A DNA stretch of 64,000 bases from Stutzerimonas kunmingensis (GCF_021432085.1 NZ_CP090366.1:2294001-2358000); one strand, 5' to 3'. Shown: positions 27,550 to 36,922, counted from the first letter of the stretch. The notes: a model not told the origin generated them from the sequence alone. Program-made: numbers and translations.

Positions 27550-27933
27550 TCAGCCGACGGCGATTTGCACCACGTCTCCCTCCAGACGCACCGGCCAGAC
27601 GCGCAGGCTTTGTTCGGGGTATTCCATGCAGCTGCCGTCCTGCAGGCGGAAATGCTGCTTGTACAGTGGCGAAGCGATCACCAGCTCACCCTTGAAGTTG
27701 CCGACGATGCCGCGGCCGATCACGTTGGCGCCAGACTTGGGGTCGCGGTTGTCGATGGCGAACAGCTGCTCGCCTTCGGCGTTGTCAGGCAGGTGGAACA
27801 GTGCCACCTGGGCGCCTTCGTGCCAGGCCACTACACCGGAATTGGCGACCAGATCGGCGCGGCTGCACAGTGCCTGCCAGGCCGCCGGGGCTGCGGAAAG
27901 GGAGTCGAGACGAACGACGTTGGACTGGCTCAT
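27550..27933 (-). CDS. nirD: Nitrite reductase (NADH) small subunit
   Basis: About 127 residues with the NirD Rieske-like fold (SGVVAWHEGAQVALFHLP, FAIDNRDPKSGANVIGRGIV, VIASPLYKQHFRLQDGSCME). It lacks the cysteine/histidine cluster ligands of true Rieske proteins, as expected for NirD. It pairs with NirB for NADH-dependent reduction of nitrite to ammonium in the cytoplasm. Its ATG overlaps the nirB stop (TGATG), indicating coupled translation and matched subunit amounts. Confidence 0.95.
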   Translation of the reverse strand: MSQSNVVRLDSLSAAPAAWQALCSRADLVANSGVVAWHEGAQVALFHLPDNAEGEQLFAIDNRDPKSGANVIGRGIVGNFKGELVIASPLYKQHFRLQDGSCMEYPEQSLRVWPVRLEGDVVQIAVG

Positions 27934-30491
27934 CAGAGCACCTCCTGGGTAAGTGGGATGAGGTGAAGTTCGCTGGCGCGTACCGGCCGACGCTGGCCGC
28001 GCTCCTTGACGAAGTGGATGTCGGGGTCGGCGCGGCCGTCGTTGACGAAGGTGCGGAAGCGCTTGAGCTTTTCCGGGTCGCTGATGGCGTTGGCCCATTC
28101 GCACTGGTAGCTGTCGACCACGTGCTGCATCTGGCTTTCCAGCTCGGCGGCCAGCCCCAGGCTGTCGTCGAGGATCACGGCCTTGAGGTAATCGAGGCCG
28201 CCTTCCAGGCTCTCGCGCCAGACCGAGGTGCGCTGCAGCTTGTCCGCGGTACGCACGTAGAACATCAGTACGCGGTCGATGGTGCGGATCAGCGCCTCGT
28301 CGTCGAGGTCGGTGGCGAACAGCTCGGCGTGCCTCGGGCGCATGCCGCCGTTGCCGCAGATGTAGAGGTTCCAGCCCTTGTCGGTGGCGATCACGCCGAT
28401 GTCCTTGCTCTGCGCCTCGGCGCATTCGCGGGTACAACCGGATACGGCGAACTTGATCTTGTGCGGTGCACGCAGGCCCTTGTAGCGGTCCTCCAGGCGC
28501 AGCGCCATGCCGACGCTGTCCTGCACGCCGTAACGGCACCAGGTGCTGCCGACGCAGGATTTGACCGTGCGCAGGCTCTTGCCGTAGGCGTGACCGGTTT
28601 CGAAGCCGGCGGCGATCAGCTCGCCCCAGATGTCCGGCAGCTCGTGCAGCTGGGCGCCGAACAGGTCGATGCGCTGGCCGCCGGTGATCTTGGTGTAGAG
28701 GTCGTATTTCTTCGCCACCTGGCCGATGGCGATCAGCCCCTCGGGGGTGATCTCACCACCCGGGATGCGCGGCACCACCGAGTAGGTGCCGTTCTTCTGC
28801 ATGTTGGCCATGAAGGTGTCGTTGGTGTCCTGCAGCGGAATCAGCCCCGGATCGGTGATCGGCTGGTTCCAGCAGGAGGCGAGGATCGAACCCACCGTCG
28901 GCTTGCAGATGTCGCAGCCAACATGGCCACGGCCGTGCTTGGCCAGCAGTTCGGCGAAGCTCTGGATGCCCTCGACGCGGACGATGCCGTAGAGCTCCTG
29001 GCGGGTATAGGCGAAGTGCTCGCAGAGGCTCTTGTCCACCGCCACGCCGCGCGCGGCCAGCTCGGCGTCGAACACCAGTTTGAGCAGGGCGCTGCAGCCG
29101 CCGCAGCCGGTGGCCGCCTTGGTCGCGGCCTTGAGTTCGCCGAGATCGGTGACGCCGGCGTCGACCTGGCAGCACACCGCGCCCTTGCTGACGTTGTGAC
29201 AGGAGCAGATGGTCGCGCTGGCCGGCAGGGCGTCCGGGCCAAGCGTCGGAGCGCCCTCGGTCTGCGGCAGGATCAGCGCGGACGGATCGGCCGGCAGCTT
29301 GATGCCGTTCTGCGCGTACTGCAGCAGGGTGTCGTAGTAGCTGTTGTCACCGACCAGCACCGCGCCGAGCACGGTCTTGCCATCGGCGGATACCACCAGT
29401 CGACGGTAGCTGGCACTGGCCTCGTCGATGAAACGGTAACTGCGCGAGCCGGGTGTGGCGCCGTGGGCATCGCCGATGGAGCCGACGTCGACGCCGAGCA
29501 GCTTGAGCTTGGTCGACATGTCGGCGCCGTAGAAGGGCTCGTGGGGTTCCTCGGCCAGCTGCGCGGCGACACTGCGCGCCATGCTGTAGCCCGGTGCAAC
29601 CAGGCCGAACACGCTGCCGTTCCAGCTGGCGCACTCGCCGATGGCGAAGATCGCCGGATCCGAGGTGCGGCATTCGCTGTCGATCACGATGCCGCCGCGT
29701 GGAGCGATCTCCAGCTCCGCGACATGGCCGAGGGCGTCCTGCGGGCGGATGCCGGCGGAAAACACGATCAGGTCGGTTTCGAGGAATTCGCCGTCGGTGA
29801 AGTTCATCCGCCAGGCGTAGTCCTCGCCGGCGACGATCTCCTGAGTGGCGCGCGACAGGTGCACGCCGACGCCCAGCGCCTCGATGCGCGCCTTCAATGC
29901 CGCGCCGCCTTCGCCGTCCAGTTGCACCGGCATGAGGCGCGGGGCGAATTCGACGACATGGGCTTCCAGGCCGAGCGACTTCAGCGCGTTGGCCGCTTCC
30001 AGGCCGAGCAGACCGCCACCAACCACCACACCGCGCTTGGCGCCGCTGGCGGCCGCACGAATCGCATCAAGGTCGTCGAGGGTGCGGTAGACCAGTCGCG
30101 CGCTGCCTTCGGCACCGCTGATCGGTGGCACGAAGGGGTAGGAGCCGGTGGCAAGAATCAGTTGGTCGTAGGGCTGGCGACCGGAACTGGTAACGACCTC
30201 CTTACGTTCGCGGTCGATACCCAGCACCTGTACGCCCAGATGGGTGTAGACGCCGTGGCTGCTGTAGTAGTCGGCCTCGCACATGGCCAGCGACTCGGCA
30301 TCGCGACCGCCGAAGTATTCGGACAGGTGCACGCGGTCATAGGCGCGCTGGCGCTCCTCGCCGAACACATGCAGCTCGTAGCGGGTGAGGGCGCCGCGCT
30401 CGATCAGCTGTTCGATGCAGTGGTGACCGACCATGCCGTTGCCGACGATGACCAGTTTTTCGAGCGTGAGCGGAGTGACGGTAGAACTCAT
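27933..30491 (-). CDS. nirB: Nitrite reductase (NADH) large subunit
   Basis: About 852 residues. An N-terminal FAD/NAD(P)H module (VIVGNGMVGHHCIEQL; second Rossmann GVVVGGGLLGLEAANAL), a BFD-type [2Fe-2S] domain (CSCHNVSKG with a downstream TGCGGC pair, about residue 428 onward) and the C-terminal sirohaem/[4Fe-4S] domain (SCVGSTWCRYG about 645 and GCTRECAEAQSKDIG about 682, giving the four cluster cysteines). It reduces nitrite to ammonium. Together with nirD, the FNT transporter and the kinase fusion it forms an assimilatory unit as in P. aeruginosa. Upstream lies a structured leader with a strong terminator, so expression is probably controlled by antitermination. Confidence 0.96.
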   Translation of the reverse strand: MSSTVTPLTLEKLVIVGNGMVGHHCIEQLIERGALTRYELHVFGEERQRAYDRVHLSEYFGGRDAESLAMCEADYYSSHGVYTHLGVQVLGIDRERKEVVTSSGRQPYDQLILATGSYPFVPPISGAEGSARLVYRTLDDLDAIRAAASGAKRGVVVGGGLLGLEAANALKSLGLEAHVVEFAPRLMPVQLDGEGGAALKARIEALGVGVHLSRATQEIVAGEDYAWRMNFTDGEFLETDLIVFSAGIRPQDALGHVAELEIAPRGGIVIDSECRTSDPAIFAIGECASWNGSVFGLVAPGYSMARSVAAQLAEEPHEPFYGADMSTKLKLLGVDVGSIGDAHGATPGSRSYRFIDEASASYRRLVVSADGKTVLGAVLVGDNSYYDTLLQYAQNGIKLPADPSALILPQTEGAPTLGPDALPASATICSCHNVSKGAVCCQVDAGVTDLGELKAATKAATGCGGCSALLKLVFDAELAARGVAVDKSLCEHFAYTRQELYGIVRVEGIQSFAELLAKHGRGHVGCDICKPTVGSILASCWNQPITDPGLIPLQDTNDTFMANMQKNGTYSVVPRIPGGEITPEGLIAIGQVAKKYDLYTKITGGQRIDLFGAQLHELPDIWGELIAAGFETGHAYGKSLRTVKSCVGSTWCRYGVQDSVGMALRLEDRYKGLRAPHKIKFAVSGCTRECAEAQSKDIGVIATDKGWNLYICGNGGMRPRHAELFATDLDDEALIRTIDRVLMFYVRTADKLQRTSVWRESLEGGLDYLKAVILDDSLGLAAELESQMQHVVDSYQCEWANAISDPEKLKRFRTFVNDGRADPDIHFVKERGQRRPVRASELHLIPLTQEVL

Positions 30492-30539
30492 GGCCTTTCC
30501 TCAGTCGAGCTGCTGCGGCACTGGGCCGGCAAAACGCAA

Positions 30540-30577
30540 AAAGGCGCCTGGAGCTGATATCAGCTCCAGGCGCCTTT
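30540..30577 (-). terminator. Leader terminator (attenuator) upstream of nirB
   Basis: A perfect 38-bp palindrome: on the minus strand the stem is followed by TTTTTGCGTTTT. It lies 48 bp before the nirB start, so it would end transcription before the gene unless antiterminated. Arms begin GGCGCCTGGAGCTGA and end with the complementary bases; the two halves meet between 30558 and 30559. Confidence 0.85.
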
Positions 30578-30610
30578 GCCTGGTAATTAGTGGTGTGTGG
30601 GGTGGTCGGT

Positions 30611-30674
30611 CAGGCCTCGTTGCCTGCTACACCCGGTCCCGCGCCGCTTGGCTTGACGGTCGCCGCTGACCGTC
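30611..30674 (-). promoter_or_regulatory. Candidate ANTAR (NasT) target: two hexaloop hairpins in nirB leader
   Basis: On the minus (RNA) strand, hairpin 1 (30674-30655) is GACGGTC / GACCGTC, a perfect 7-bp stem with hexaloop AGCGGC. Hairpin 2 (30626-30611) is CAGGC / GCCTG, a 5-bp stem with hexaloop AACGAG. Both loops have A at position 1 and G at position 4, the known ANTAR loop rule. They precede the leader terminator. The 28-base linker is longer than in typical examples, which lowers confidence. Confidence 0.6.
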
Positions 30675-30682
30675 TGGGACGT

Positions 30683-30701
30683 CCTGCCGCGAGGCGGCAG
30701 G
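30683..30701 (-). other. Extra 5' hairpin in nirB leader region
   Basis: CCTGCCGC and GCGGCAGG pair perfectly over a 3-base loop, just 8 bases upstream of the first hexaloop hairpin on the same strand. It may be part of the leader fold. The interval 30702-30936 shows no further clear feature. Confidence 0.4.
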
Positions 30702-30936
30702 TGTTGTCAGGGTGGTTGCAGGTTGTATGCCAGCTTGTCCGGCAGCATGGATTTGCGGCTGCCAGGCGCGCGACTGCGCGGTGTTGCGCGGTGCGGGTCG
30801 CTCGGATGCTGAGCGATCAGCCTCCGTCACTGCGACCTGGGCGGGGCAGGCTTGAACCAGAACAGTGCGCCGGTGCGGGCGCGATCCCCGCTTTGGGGCG
30901 ACCAGGACCCGAGGCCGGGCGCAGATTGTTTCTGCA

Positions 30937-31692
30937 TCAGGCGCCAAATGCTTCATGGAGCAGTTCGGGCAGTGCCTTGCCGGCGGGCAGCGCAAGCAGG
31001 TGTTCGCGGTTGCTGCCGGGCGCCTCGCCTTGTGGGTTGATGTGCACCACGGCGGCACCGGCGTCGCGCGCTCGGTGAGGCACTTCGGCTGCTGGGTAGA
31101 CCACGCCGGAGGTACCGACCGACAGTAGCAGGTCGCATTCGCCAGCCGCCTGGAACGCGGCACTGAGTGCAGCGACGGGCAGACTTTCCCCGAACCAGAC
31201 GACGCCAGGGCGCAGCCGCCCGCCGCAGTGGCTGCAACGGGGCGGTTCGAGGCGCCTGCCACCTTCGGGCTCGTCGGCAGCCGGCAGTGGCTCGGCTGGC
31301 TCGCGGGCGCAGGCGAAACAGCGCGGTCGGTGCAGGCTGCCGTGCAGGTGAATGACATCCTCGCTGCCAGCACGCTCGTGCAGGTCGTCGACGTTCTGCG
31401 TGATCAGCGTCAGTTGCGGTACATGGCGCGCGAGGTCGGCGATGGCCAGATGAGCAGGATTAGGCTGGGACTGGCGGACGCGCATGCGCCGCCATTCATA
31501 CCAGCCCCAGACCAGCGCCGGATCGCGGCGAAACGCTTCGGGTGTGGCCAGCTCGCCCGGATCGAAACGCTCCCATAAACCGGTCAGCGCGTCGCGGAAG
31601 GTCGGGATGCCGCTCTCGGCGGAAACGCCGGCACCGGTGAACACGACGACATGGCGCGCCGAGCGCAGGGCGGAAATCAGGGACGCTGGCAT
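30937..31692 (-). CDS. cobB: NAD-dependent protein deacylase, Sir2 family
   Basis: About 251 residues. Sirtuin motifs: VVFTGAGVSAESGIPTFRDA (NAD binding), LITQNVDDLHERAG (QNVD), the catalytic His in VIHLHGSL, a zinc site formed by CFAC and CSHC, GVVWFGESLP and SVGTSGVVYPAA. It removes acetyl or other acyl groups from lysine in the cytoplasm using NAD+. The in-frame codon before the ATG at 31692 is a GTG; the ATG is used. It is a single gene divergent from the HemN-like gene. Confidence 0.93.
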   Translation of the reverse strand: MPASLISALRSARHVVVFTGAGVSAESGIPTFRDALTGLWERFDPGELATPEAFRRDPALVWGWYEWRRMRVRQSQPNPAHLAIADLARHVPQLTLITQNVDDLHERAGSEDVIHLHGSLHRPRCFACAREPAEPLPAADEPEGGRRLEPPRCSHCGGRLRPGVVWFGESLPVAALSAAFQAAGECDLLLSVGTSGVVYPAAEVPHRARDAGAAVVHINPQGEAPGSNREHLLALPAGKALPELLHEAFGA

Positions 31693-31870
31693 CACGTTCG
31701 GGCTCCGGGGTGCATGGATGGCGCACTATCAATACCATCGTGCTGCGGGCTTTTTCAAAACGTCGGCTGGTCGAGCGGCGTTCGCGAGGGGCTGTTGTTC
31801 AAGCAGCACATTGTGTTTCGCGTCGGAGTTCTGACCGTCCGGCTGCTCGCCGTGGCCATCTGTCACCTAC

Positions 31871-31884
31871 TTGACGGACGTCAA
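31871..31884 (+). promoter_or_regulatory. Anr/Dnr (FNR)-like box upstream of the HemN-like gene
   Basis: TTGAC-GGAC-GTCAA has perfect dyad symmetry and differs from the FNR/Anr consensus TTGAT-N4-ATCAA only at the inner position of each arm. It lies 72 bp before the HemN-like start. Anr control of hemN genes is known in Pseudomonas, so low-oxygen induction is plausible. Confidence 0.4.
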
Positions 31885-31956
31885 CGTCGCCCGCAGCGGC
31901 TCGCGGATGATGCCGCGTAAAGCAACAGACGCGATATTCGCAGCCGGGAGGCTCTC

Positions 31957-33288
31957 ATGCTTGGCTCAGTGACCTGGGACGACGCGCTGGTACAACGCTA
32001 CGGACAGATCGGGCAGAGGCACTGCACCTATCCGGCTGCGGCCGATTTCAGCGACCGGATCGCCCCGCTGGATCTGCTGCGTGCGTTGCGCGAGGGGCGT
32101 CGCGCCGGCCGCCCGCTGTCGATATCCATCCACCAGCCCGGTGGCGTCGAGCTGCAGCCTGGCGAGGCCGCGGCCTATCAGCTGCGGCTGCACCGCGAGA
32201 TCGAACAGCTCGGTTGCCATGCCGGGCCGCTGCAGCAGGTCGAGCAATTGCGGCTGAGCACCGGCACGCTGGGCATCGCCGCGTTACGAGAACTGATGAC
32301 GCTGCTCAGAAGCCGTTTCAGTTTCGTCGATTCCCGTGCCGGCAGCTTTCTCGCTGAAGTCGAGCTGGCTCATGTCGACTGGCCGCTGATTGGCGCGCTG
32401 CACGAGCTCGGCTTCAACCAGCTCAGCGTCGCGGTGCCCGATCTGCGCGCCGACGACGGCAGCACGGTCGAGTATTTCCGCAGCTCGGCGCGCATCCGCG
32501 CGGTGATCGAAGCCGCCCATGCGTTGCATTACCGCTCGGTGAATCTTGATCTTGGCTACGGCAGGTCCTGGCAGACGCCGGCCAGCTTCGCGCGCAAGTT
32601 GGCGTCGATCATCGAGCTGGCGCCCGATCAGGTGACGATGTTCGATTACCGCGATGCGCCTCTGGTCGCTTCCAATCCCGCGCGCCTCGGCCTGGCTTCG
32701 GTGGCCGATACGCTGGCGATGTACCGCCATGGTGTCGAGCAGCTCAGCGCCGCCGGCTACCGCTACATCGGGCTGGGCAAGTTCGTCCTGCCTCACGACG
32801 ATCTGGCGATGGCTCAGGAGATCGGTGCGCTGCACCACGATATCCATGGCTACACCCTGCACGGCGAATGCGATCACCTGGGGTTCGGGGTGGGCGCGAT
32901 AAGCCGGGTCGATGGCCTTTATTGTCAGAACGCCAGCACCGCGCAGGCCTATCAGCAGGCGCTCGACCAGGACCAGCTACCGAGCATTTGCGGTCTGCAC
33001 GCCAGCCATGTCGATCCGCTGCACCAGTTGCTGCTCGAACACCTGCGCTGCACCTTCGCGCTGGATTTCGACGCGCTCAGCCAGCGCTGCGGCGTGGATG
33101 TGCGGCAGCGCTACGCGCGGCATTGGCCCGCGCTGCAGCAGCTGCATGCCGACGGGGTGATCGTGCTGGACGACAGCGGGCTGGAAATCCCGCTCCACGC
33201 TCGGCTACTGGTGCCGGCGGTGTGTGCGGCCTTCGAACAGCCAAACGCAATGGCGATTGGTCATTCGGCCGGGCGCCGGCGGCGCTGA
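31957..33288 (+). CDS. HemN-like protein lacking radical-SAM motifs
   Basis: About 443 residues, aligned by eye to oxygen-independent coproporphyrinogen III oxidase across its length: WDDALVQRYGQ at the start, RPLSISIH, FNQLSVAVPDL, VNLDLGYG, YRYIGLGKFVLPHDDLAMAQ, GYTLHGECDHLGFGVGAISR and a HemN C-terminal winged domain. But where HemN has HIPFC-x3-C-x2-C, residues 59-65 read HQPGGVE, with no cysteine, and the GGGTP SAM motif is replaced by STGTLG (about 101-106). It therefore cannot hold the [4Fe-4S]-SAM centre. The frame is intact with a GGGAGG ribosome site, so it is not an obvious pseudogene. A porphyrin/haem binding or chaperone role is possible but unproven. Confidence 0.8.
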   Translation: MLGSVTWDDALVQRYGQIGQRHCTYPAAADFSDRIAPLDLLRALREGRRAGRPLSISIHQPGGVELQPGEAAAYQLRLHREIEQLGCHAGPLQQVEQLRLSTGTLGIAALRELMTLLRSRFSFVDSRAGSFLAEVELAHVDWPLIGALHELGFNQLSVAVPDLRADDGSTVEYFRSSARIRAVIEAAHALHYRSVNLDLGYGRSWQTPASFARKLASIIELAPDQVTMFDYRDAPLVASNPARLGLASVADTLAMYRHGVEQLSAAGYRYIGLGKFVLPHDDLAMAQEIGALHHDIHGYTLHGECDHLGFGVGAISRVDGLYCQNASTAQAYQQALDQDQLPSICGLHASHVDPLHQLLLEHLRCTFALDFDALSQRCGVDVRQRYARHWPALQQLHADGVIVLDDSGLEIPLHARLLVPAVCAAFEQPNAMAIGHSAGRRRR

Positions 33289-33300
33289 CTGGCGCCGCCG
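33277..33300. terminator. Hairpin at the convergent end of the HemN-like and chemoreceptor genes
   Basis: CGGCGGCGC and GCGCCGCCG form a perfect 9-bp stem with a 6-base loop covering the stop of the HemN-like gene, next to the stop of the converging gene. There is no T-run. Confidence 0.45.
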
Positions 33301-33302
33301 CT

Positions 33303-34799
33303 TCACAGCACGGTGAAGCGGCCGCTGAGGCTACCGAGGCGACCGGCCAGCTCGTGCAGCTGACGACCATCGTTATCCAGCTCGCTGGCGTCCCCGGCGT
33401 TACGCTCGGCGACCTGCTGCACGCTCTGCAGATGACGCCCCATATCGGCTGAGACCGCGGTCTGTTCGTGGGTCGCGGCGGCAATCATTTCGTTCATCTG
33501 GCTGATGCCCTCGATCTCGCTGGCGATGGCGTCCAGCAGGGCGGTGGTGTCCTGGCTGCTGCTCACGCAACGGGCCACGCTGTCGCGGCTGTTCTGCATC
33601 GCTTCGGTGGCCTTGCGACTGCCTTGCTGCAGGCGGCTGATGATGCCCTGGATCTCGGTGGTGGAAGCTGCGGTCTTCTGCGCCAGATTGCGCACCTCGT
33701 CGGCGACCACGGCGAACCCGCGACCCTGTTCCCCTGCTCGTGCGGCCTCGATGGCGGCATTGAGGGCGAGCAGGTTGGTCTGTTCGGCGATGGTACGGAT
33801 CACCTCCAGCACGCGGTCGATCTGCTCCGATTGCGCGGCCAGGTCCTGAACCACGCGGTCGGTGCCTTCGATGTGTTCGGCAAGGGTGCCGATCTCGCTG
33901 CGCACGCCGCTGACCGCGCTGCGGCCCTGGCCGGCCTTCTGGCTGGCACCCTGGGCAGCCTGCGCCGCGCGATCGGCATGGCCGGCGACGTCATCGATGG
34001 CTACGGTCATCTGCTGCATGGCTTCGACCATGTAGGCAGTCTCGTCCAGTTGGCGGCTGGCACCGTCACGCAGCTGGCGGGTTGCCTCGCTGAGGTTGGC
34101 GGCGGTGCCGCCCAGCCCCGCGGTGTCGCGTACCACGGCGCCGACCAGATCGCCCAGTTGGTCGAGCAGTTGATTGAAGCGCTGGGTGACCGGCCCGCTG
34201 ACCTGGCTGCGGTAGCTCAGATCGATGCGTTCGGGACGCGCGGTGATGGCGGCGGCAGCGCCGAGCAGCGCTTCGCCTTCGCGGGCCTCGGCGGCAGCAC
34301 GGATGGCCAGGTAGATCAGGATCGCGCTTTCCAGCACCACGTAGAACGCGTGTAGGAACACCGTTGGCCAGTTGCCGTCGGGCATCAGGAACACGCCCGC
34401 ACCCTGCTGCTGCAGAGCGAAGAAGCCCAGGTGGTGCACGGCGATGGTCGCCGCGGCGACCACGATGGGCAGCCAGTCGCGGTAATAGACCAGAAAGGCC
34501 AGCAGGGCGAAGATGCCGAAGTGCATCTCCAGCATGCCGTGGGCCTGGTTGATGTGTAGCGCAGCGAACACCATGAAGGCTGCGCCGATCGTGCAGCGCA
34601 GCAGTCGTTGGCCCGGGATCAGCATGTACAGCGCAGTTACCGCGACGCCGCTCAGCCCGCCGATGATCAGTGCCTGCGCCCAGGTGCCCTGAAAGGCCGC
34701 CACGCCGAATGAATAGGCGACCAGAAACCAGACCACGCCGAGCATGATGCGATCGGCCTTGAGGTAGTGCGCTTGCAGCGTGATGCTTTCGCTGTTCAT
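33303..34799 (-). CDS. Methyl-accepting chemotaxis protein with membrane-embedded sensor
   Basis: About 498 residues. The first ~175 residues are almost entirely membrane helices (roughly six) with no large periplasmic domain, followed by a linker and a full signalling domain with hairpin tip [20 protein letters not shown] and VADEVRNLA. Such receptors usually sense internal or membrane-borne cues (redox state, proton-motive force, lipids). It begins 43 bp after the Cfa-like gene on the same strand, so it may be the last gene of the photo-oxidative operon. Position inference only. Confidence 0.88.
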   Translation of the reverse strand: MNSESITLQAHYLKADRIMLGVVWFLVAYSFGVAAFQGTWAQALIIGGLSGVAVTALYMLIPGQRLLRCTIGAAFMVFAALHINQAHGMLEMHFGIFALLAFLVYYRDWLPIVVAAATIAVHHLGFFALQQQGAGVFLMPDGNWPTVFLHAFYVVLESAILIYLAIRAAAEAREGEALLGAAAAITARPERIDLSYRSQVSGPVTQRFNQLLDQLGDLVGAVVRDTAGLGGTAANLSEATRQLRDGASRQLDETAYMVEAMQQMTVAIDDVAGHADRAAQAAQGASQKAGQGRSAVSGVRSEIGTLAEHIEGTDRVVQDLAAQSEQIDRVLEVIRTIAEQTNLLALNAAIEAARAGEQGRGFAVVADEVRNLAQKTAASTTEIQGIISRLQQGSRKATEAMQNSRDSVARCVSSSQDTTALLDAIASEIEGISQMNEMIAAATHEQTAVSADMGRHLQSVQQVAERNAGDASELDNDGRQLHELAGRLGSLSGRFTVL

Positions 34800-34842
34800 G
34801 GATGACTCCGGGTAAAGATCCGCACAACTGTTATCGGGCGCC

Positions 34843-36120
34843 TCATGTCGCGCTTGACCCGTCGTAGAGCGGTTTCCGACGAGCGCCCGGTTTGGCCAGC
34901 AGCAGCTGTGCGGTGCCGATGGCGCGCTCGATGAAGCCGCCCTCGCAGTAGCACAGGTAGAACTCCCAGAGCCGGTAGAAATAGTCGTCGTAACCGTGGC
35001 GCTCCAGCTCGCCGCGGGCGCGGCGGAAGTTCTCGTGCCACAGGCGCAGGGTGCGCGCGTAGTGTTCGCCGAAGTCCTCCATGTGCAGCAGGTTCATGTC
35101 CGAGTCGCTGGTTACGACATTGAGCATGCGCTGCATGGAGGGCAGGGCACCGCCGGGGAAGATGTAGCGCTGGATGAAGTCGACGCTGCGGCGCGCCTGT
35201 TCGTAGCGCTGGTCGCGAATGGTGATGGCTTGCAGCAGCATCAGCCCGTCGTCCTTGAGCAGTCGCGAGCACTGCCGGAAGTAAGTCGGCAGGAAGTCGT
35301 GGCCGACCGCTTCGATCATTTCGATGGACACCAGCTTGTCGAACTGACCGTCGAGATCGCGATAGTCCTTGAGCAGCAGGGTGATGCGGTCCTGCAGGCC
35401 CTGTTCTTCGATGCGCCGCTGGGTGTAGGCGAACTGTTCGCGCGACAGCGTGGTGGTGGTCACCCGGCAGCCACGGTGGATCGCGGCATAGAGCGCCATG
35501 CTGCCCCAACCGGTGCCGATCTCCAGCAGATGGTCCTCGGGCTGCAGGTCGAGCTTTTCGCAGATGCGTTCGAGCTTGTGCAGCTGGGCCTGTTCCAGAT
35601 CCTGTTCGGGGCTGGTGAACATTGCCGCCGAGTACATCATGGTCGGGTCGAGAAACTGCTCGAAGAGCTCGTTGCCGAGGTCGTAATGGGCGGCGATGTT
35701 GCGCTGTGAGCCGCTGCGGGTGTTGCGGTTGAACCAGTGCAACGCCTTGATCACCGGCTGGCCGAACAGCGCCAGGCTGCCCCGCTCGATGTTGTCGAGC
35801 ACGTCCATGTTGGCGACGAACAGGCGGATCACCGCGGTCAGGTCCGGGCTGTGCCAGTAGCCGTGAATGTAGGCTTCGCCGGCGCCGATCGAGCCGCGCG
35901 CGGCGATCAGGCCCCAGGCGGCACTGTCGGTTATATGAATTTCTGCCTTGAGCGGGCTCGCCAGATCGCCGAACTGCTGGCAGACATCGCCGTGTTGCAG
36001 TCTCAGCAACCCGTGGCGCAGGTGTTCGAGCTGATTCAGCACGGTACGGCGCAGCAGGCTGCTGGCCAGTCCCATGCCCGCCAGCGGACGGGCTTTGACG
36101 GTCAGGCTAGGGCTCTTCAT
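34843..36120 (-). CDS. Cfa/UfaM-like SAM-dependent fatty-acyl methyltransferase
   Basis: About 425 residues, the length of cyclopropane-fatty-acid synthases. SAM site [15 protein letters not shown] (about 195-210), then [37 protein letters not shown] (active-site Glu) and [14 protein letters not shown]. The N-terminal domain covers about 1-120. Members of this subgroup beside DUF1365 and FAD-oxidoreductase genes act on unsaturated phospholipid chains; UfaM makes the methylated intermediate of furan fatty acids, and ufaM is a light-induced gene in P. putida. Here it overlaps the DUF1365 gene by 14 bp. Choice between cyclopropane and methyl/furan product is not settled by sequence. Confidence 0.88.
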   Translation of the reverse strand: MKSPSLTVKARPLAGMGLASSLLRRTVLNQLEHLRHGLLRLQHGDVCQQFGDLASPLKAEIHITDSAAWGLIAARGSIGAGEAYIHGYWHSPDLTAVIRLFVANMDVLDNIERGSLALFGQPVIKALHWFNRNTRSGSQRNIAAHYDLGNELFEQFLDPTMMYSAAMFTSPEQDLEQAQLHKLERICEKLDLQPEDHLLEIGTGWGSMALYAAIHRGCRVTTTTLSREQFAYTQRRIEEQGLQDRITLLLKDYRDLDGQFDKLVSIEMIEAVGHDFLPTYFRQCSRLLKDDGLMLLQAITIRDQRYEQARRSVDFIQRYIFPGGALPSMQRMLNVVTSDSDMNLLHMEDFGEHYARTLRLWHENFRRARGELERHGYDDYFYRLWEFYLCYCEGGFIERAIGTAQLLLAKPGARRKPLYDGSSAT

Positions 36121-36922
36121 GGCGGGCTCCGGTGGGTTGCGTGACGGCCAGCCCGTACGCCGTGGTAGCGGGCTGATGGGTGAAGATCGGTGTGCGCTTG
36201 AGCAGCAGGCGCAGCGCCTGCCAGTAGATGGCGAGCAGGGTCTTGGCGGTCATCCAGGGGAAGCCGAGCAGGTAGCGGTGCACCGCGCCGCAAGTCAGCG
36301 CCTGGCGTTGCAGACCGAGGGTGGCGTCGAACAGCTTCTGCTCGCCCTGCCAATCCTCCATGTGCACGCCGATGCGTCGTCCCGGCGGGTTGAAGCGCAT
36401 GCGGTATTCCAGCTCGCCGGGCAGGAACGGCGAGACGTGGAAGGTCTTCGCCACCGTGCAGCGCAGGTTGCGATTGCCTGATGCCGGCAGCACGTAGTGA
36501 TAACGCTCGCGCCAGGGCGTGTTGCTGACTTCGCAGAGCACCGCGGTCAGCTGTTCCTGTTCGTCGAAGCAATAGAAGAAGCTGACCGGGTTGAAGCACA
36601 GCCCCCAGCTGCGCGGCTGGGTCAGCAGGCGCACGGCACCGGTGACCGGCCGCCCGAGGGCTTCGCTGACCCGCTGGCGGACCGCGTCGGCCAGCGCGAT
36701 GCCCTGGCTGGTGTATTGCGGCAGGTAGTCGCGCTCGCGGAAGGAAAATGCGGCGAAGCGGGCACGCCCACTCAGGGGCGAAAGCCCGAGCACGGCGTCC
36801 TGTTCGGCCAGGTCGAGGTACAGCAACCCCATGCGATAGCTGAACGCATGGGCCCGCGGCGCGAAGCGCCGATGCTGCACCCAGCCGCTGTACAGCGCGC
36901 TGTGCACGATGGCGCTGCTCAC
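36107..36922 (-). CDS. DUF1365 family protein
   Basis: About 271 residues starting at GTG 36922, which overlaps the stop of the FAD gene (GTGA). Family features: SALYSGWVQHRRFAPRAHAFSYRM at the start, RSWGLCFNPVSFFYCFD, EVSNTPWRERYHYVL and KTFHVSPFLP. Its biochemical role is not known. It is nearly always found between an FAD-dependent amine-oxidase-like gene and a Cfa-like gene in light or singlet-oxygen regulons, which points to a lipid-modifying step. No membrane helix is clear. Confidence 0.88.
   Translation of the reverse strand: MSSAIVHSALYSGWVQHRRFAPRAHAFSYRMGLLYLDLAEQDAVLGLSPLSGRARFAAFSFRERDYLPQYTSQGIALADAVRQRVSEALGRPVTGAVRLLTQPRSWGLCFNPVSFFYCFDEQEQLTAVLCEVSNTPWRERYHYVLPASGNRNLRCTVAKTFHVSPFLPGELEYRMRFNPPGRRIGVHMEDWQGEQKLFDATLGLQRQALTCGAVHRYLLGFPWMTAKTLLAIYWQALRLLLKRTPIFTHQPATTAYGLAVTQPTGARHEEP

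Noticed and set aside
27801-30557. A continuous open frame of about 918 codons on the plus strand opposite nirB and the nirD start
   Set aside because: The opposite strand encodes NirB with all cofactor motifs. The plus-strand frame is low-complexity and would also cross the nirB leader terminator region.
30590-31078. Plus-strand frame between nirB and the sirtuin gene
   Set aside because: Overlaps the nirB leader hairpins and the sirtuin 3' end, with Cys/Arg/Ala-rich composition and no known domain.
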